This document shows positions 7,351-9,436 of a stretch of DNA of 9,436 bases, one piece after another. Below the pieces are notes generated by a model. That model had not been told where the DNA came from. It was given only the letters and a program-made list of their open reading frames with translations, and did no database searches. The stretch is from the NCBI GenBank assembly GCA_019232725.1, contig JAFANK010000334.1:1-9436 (forward strand). The letters run 5' to 3'. How positions within the stretch are numbered: the stretch's first letter is position 1; each line of letters begins with the position of its first letter. The position numbers and the translations under genes are program-made. This DNA is from Vulcanimicrobiota bacterium (GTDB lineage Bacteria > Vulcanimicrobiota > Vulcanimicrobiia > Eremiobacterales > Eremiobacteraceae).

Positions 7351-8724
7351 GTGAAGCTTGATGTCAACAAGACCGTAGATCTCTTCAAGCGATACGACAT
7401 CCGCGGCACGGTCCCGGATGAGTTGACCCGCGATTTCGTCTACCAGGTCGGACGGGCGTTTGTCGCGCGGTTTGATCTCACAAACGTTGTGATCGGCCGC
7501 GACATGCGCGAATCCGGTCAGGCGCTCTTTGAAGCGCTGGCCGAAGGCGTCACCGACCAAGGCGCAAGTGCTACCTACATCGGGATGGTCTCAACCGATG
7601 CGCTCTACTTTGCGACTGGGAAGTTCGGTTATGACGGCGGCGTCATGATCACCGCGTCGCACAATCCTGCGAACTACAACGGCTTGAAGTTCTGTCTCAA
7701 AGATGCGGTCGCAGTGTCGCTGGAAACAGGGCTCGGCGATATGCGCGATCAGATCATCGCGGGCACGATCCCGTCGAGCGCAAAGCGAGGGTCGTCTTCA
7801 GAACGCAATATTTTGGAGGATTTCGCACAACACTGCCTTTCCATGGTCGATCAGCACACGATTAAACCATTCAAAATAGCCGTCGATGCGGGCAACGGCA
7901 TGGGTGGTTTGACGACGCCGATCGTCTTCAAACATTTGCCGTGTGAAATCGTGCCGTTGTTCTTCGAGCTCGATGGCAGCTTTCCGAATCATCCGGCAAA
8001 TCCCATGGATCCCGCGAATAAGGTTCAGCTCCAAGACGCGGTGCGCAAGCATGGCTGCGATCTCGGCGCAACCTTTGACGGCGATGCCGATCGGATGTTC
8101 ATCGTCGATGAAAAAGCCGGCCTCGTCGACGGCGGCATCATGACCGCGCTCATAGGGCTGAATACGCTCAATCGCTTTCCGGGCTCCAAGATCCTATACA
8201 ACCTCATTTGCAGCCGGTCGGTACCCGAAGTGATCGCTCGCGCCGGTGGCATTCCGGTGCGCTCACCTGTCGGCCACTCCATCATCAAGCCGATCATGCG
8301 CGAGCAGAACATCCCCTTTGGCGGGGAGCACTCAGGTCACTATTATTTCCGCGAGAATTGGTTTGCAGATTCAGGCATGATTGCGCTCCTGCACTGCCTT
8401 GAGCTACTCAGCCGATCATCGAAAACGATTAGCGAGTTGATCGCACCGATCGACACACGTTTTCGCTCCGGCGAGATCAACTCAAAGGTGGCCGACGTCC
8501 AGAAGGCCCTCGACGCAGTCGAATCATTCTATGCAAAGCAGGGTGCACAGATCGATCATCTTGATGGCGTGACCGTCGATATGAAAGACTGGTGGCTCAA
8601 CGTGCGGCCGTCAAACACCGAACCGTTGCTCCGTCTGAACGTCGAAGGCGACACAAAATCGTTGATGGAGCAACACCGCGACGAAGCATTGTCGCTCATC
8701 GCATCGACCGTTGGGAAGACATGA
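7351..8724 (+). CDS. manB: Phosphomannomutase/phosphoglucomutase (alpha-D-phosphohexomutase family)
   Basis: This cytoplasmic enzyme interconverts hexose 6- and 1-phosphates (mannose and/or glucose), feeding nucleotide-sugar synthesis for surface polysaccharides. Its 457 residues are typical of the AlgC/ManB group and all four domains are present: YDIRG (15-19), the phosphoserine loop TASHNPANYNGLKF (101-114) with S103, the metal loop DGDADR (243-248), the sugar-specificity loop GGEHSGH (324-330), and the phosphate-binding RPSNTEP (419-425). GEHSGH rather than GEMSGH is seen in many bifunctional PMM/PGM enzymes, so both substrates are plausible. The GTG start at 7351 is the only reasonable one: TAA at 7342-7344 is in frame just upstream, and no later start precedes YDIRG. 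It lacks a clear Shine-Dalgarno and probably relies on ribosomes finishing the pentad-repeat gene 6 bases before. Confidence 0.94.
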   Translation: MKLDVNKTVDLFKRYDIRGTVPDELTRDFVYQVGRAFVARFDLTNVVIGRDMRESGQALFEALAEGVTDQGASATYIGMVSTDALYFATGKFGYDGGVMITASHNPANYNGLKFCLKDAVAVSLETGLGDMRDQIIAGTIPSSAKRGSSSERNILEDFAQHCLSMVDQHTIKPFKIAVDAGNGMGGLTTPIVFKHLPCEIVPLFFELDGSFPNHPANPMDPANKVQLQDAVRKHGCDLGATFDGDADRMFIVDEKAGLVDGGIMTALIGLNTLNRFPGSKILYNLICSRSVPEVIARAGGIPVRSPVGHSIIKPIMREQNIPFGGEHSGHYYFRENWFADSGMIALLHCLELLSRSSKTISELIAPIDTRFRSGEINSKVADVQKALDAVESFYAKQGAQIDHLDGVTVDMKDWWLNVRPSNTEPLLRLNVEGDTKSLMEQHRDEALSLIASTVGKT

Positions 8725-8732
8725 CCTTGTCG

Positions 8733-8752
8733 GGGCGGCCTTGCCACCGCCC
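8733..8752. terminator. Possible stem-loop between convergent genes
   Basis: GGGCGG (8733-8738) pairs with CCGCCC (8747-8752) around an 8-base loop, in the 32-base gap between the mutase stop and the - strand gene stop (TAG, 8757-8759). The position suits a bidirectional terminator, but neither strand has a T tract after the stem, so it may only slow polymerase or be chance. Confidence 0.35.
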
Positions 8753-8756
8753 GGAA

Positions 8757-9434
8757 CTACTGCGATGCGATTACAGCGACGGCCACTTTTGGTATGCTCG
8801 TACCGCGTCCAAATCGAGCAAGCGCCATAATAGTCAGCGCGGCGAGACCTATCGTGCCGGGAAGCACCCATGGATGAGGATTGTCTGCCGGAATCGGCAC
8901 AACGGACGCTATGTTCAGTAACAATATTAGGCCTCCAAAAACGATTACCAGCCAGTCACCCCAATGGTAGCGGTAAGGTTTGACTGACTCGCCCCAAAGG
9001 CGCAGCTGCGCTTCGGTAACGTTATACTGGATAATGGCAAATGGGATAAACGCAAGAAAGGAAATGTACCACCAGTCAGCCGGCAAGAATTTGTATGAAG
9101 CCGCTATTACGGCGCCCAGAATCGCCAGCACCACGATGGGCACTTTTGGCCTGAGCCGCGCTTGGTCTACGCCAGCCGTAACCTCGTTAAAGAGCGAAAA
9201 GTATTGGTAGATGTTGTATATAGGCAGTAACATGAGTAGTGTGTTTCGCCACGGCTTTGTTGTCTTTAGCTGCAAAGCGGCAGTGACTTGCCAGAGTTTG
9301 AAAAACCAGTACAGACAGTAGACGCCTCCCGAAACAAAGCAGAGCACGGCAAATTGGGCCGCGGACGGAGTGTACGCAAATGAGGGTGCGACCGGCAAAG
9401 CAGCTGGGAGCGGCTCACCGCACGCGCAGTCCAA
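8757..9434 (-). CDS. Multi-pass membrane protein, DUF4234-like (5' end uncertain)
   Basis: This 225-residue frame has about five or six hydrophobic segments, near 24-46, 64-83, 97-115, 120-138, 158-181 and 188-206. FAVLCFVSGGVYCLYWFFKL (28-47) recalls the glycine- and tyrosine-rich first helix of DUF4234-type proteins, a group of unknown function; the match is from memory and weak. The N-terminus CACGEPLP has closely spaced cysteines, as at the end of a zinc-ribbon, followed by a flexible Pro/Ala linker. The only start visible is TTG at 9434, two bases from the window edge, so the real start probably lies outside and the gene may be cut off. GC is visibly lower here (about 50% by hand count over 8881-9120) than in the neighbouring genes. 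It is convergent with the mutase gene and probably unrelated to it. Confidence 0.7.
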   Translation of the reverse strand: MDCACGEPLPAALPVAPSFAYTPSAAQFAVLCFVSGGVYCLYWFFKLWQVTAALQLKTTKPWRNTLLMLLPIYNIYQYFSLFNEVTAGVDQARLRPKVPIVVLAILGAVIAASYKFLPADWWYISFLAFIPFAIIQYNVTEAQLRLWGESVKPYRYHWGDWLVIVFGGLILLLNIASVVPIPADNPHPWVLPGTIGLAALTIMALARFGRGTSIPKVAVAVIASQ

Positions 9435-9436
9435 CG

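Overview
This is a bacterial chromosomal window, judged by eye at roughly 60% GC over most of its length, with densely packed genes and a Tat-exported protein. Several starts have little or no Shine-Dalgarno sequence (positions 318, 3919, 5893, 7351), so leaderless or coupled translation may be common in this organism. The lineage cannot be fixed from the sequence. An uncultivated, environmental phylum such as Eremiobacterota would fit the style, but that is a guess.

Layout: (1) positions 1-248 hold the 3' end of an unidentified gene. (2) Positions 293-5823 hold a four-gene + strand operon: a GntR/FCD regulator with a striking inverted-repeat operator overlapping its own start codon, a class III aminotransferase, a CoA-acylating (methyl)malonate-semialdehyde dehydrogenase, and a Tat-exported FAD oxidoreductase resembling spermidine dehydrogenase. 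(3) Positions 5893-6837 hold an EamA/DMT-family transporter. (4) Positions 6838-7137 are a 300-base leader-like stretch with two overlapping hydrophobic mini-ORFs, two stem-loops and a possible promoter. (5) Positions 7138-8724 hold a 68-residue protein made of pentad repeats, followed 6 bases later by a phosphomannomutase/phosphoglucomutase gene. (6) Positions 8757-9434 on the - strand hold a lower-GC multi-pass membrane protein, convergent with the mutase gene.

How the genes may work together: the operon reads most simply as polyamine or beta-amino-acid catabolism. SpdH-type cleavage of spermidine or spermine outside the cytoplasm gives diaminopropane or aminoaldehydes. After oxidation to beta-alanine, the aminotransferase would give malonate semialdehyde and the dehydrogenase acetyl-CoA. 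The last two steps match the pair BauA/BauC known from Pseudomonas. The aminoaldehyde dehydrogenase needed between the two halves is not in the window. A valine/thymine route through beta-aminoisobutyrate is a real alternative for the two central enzymes.

The metabolic genes belong to known families. The least explained parts are the operator over the regulator start codon, the structured 6838-7137 stretch with its mini-ORFs, and the pentad-repeat protein next to the mutase.
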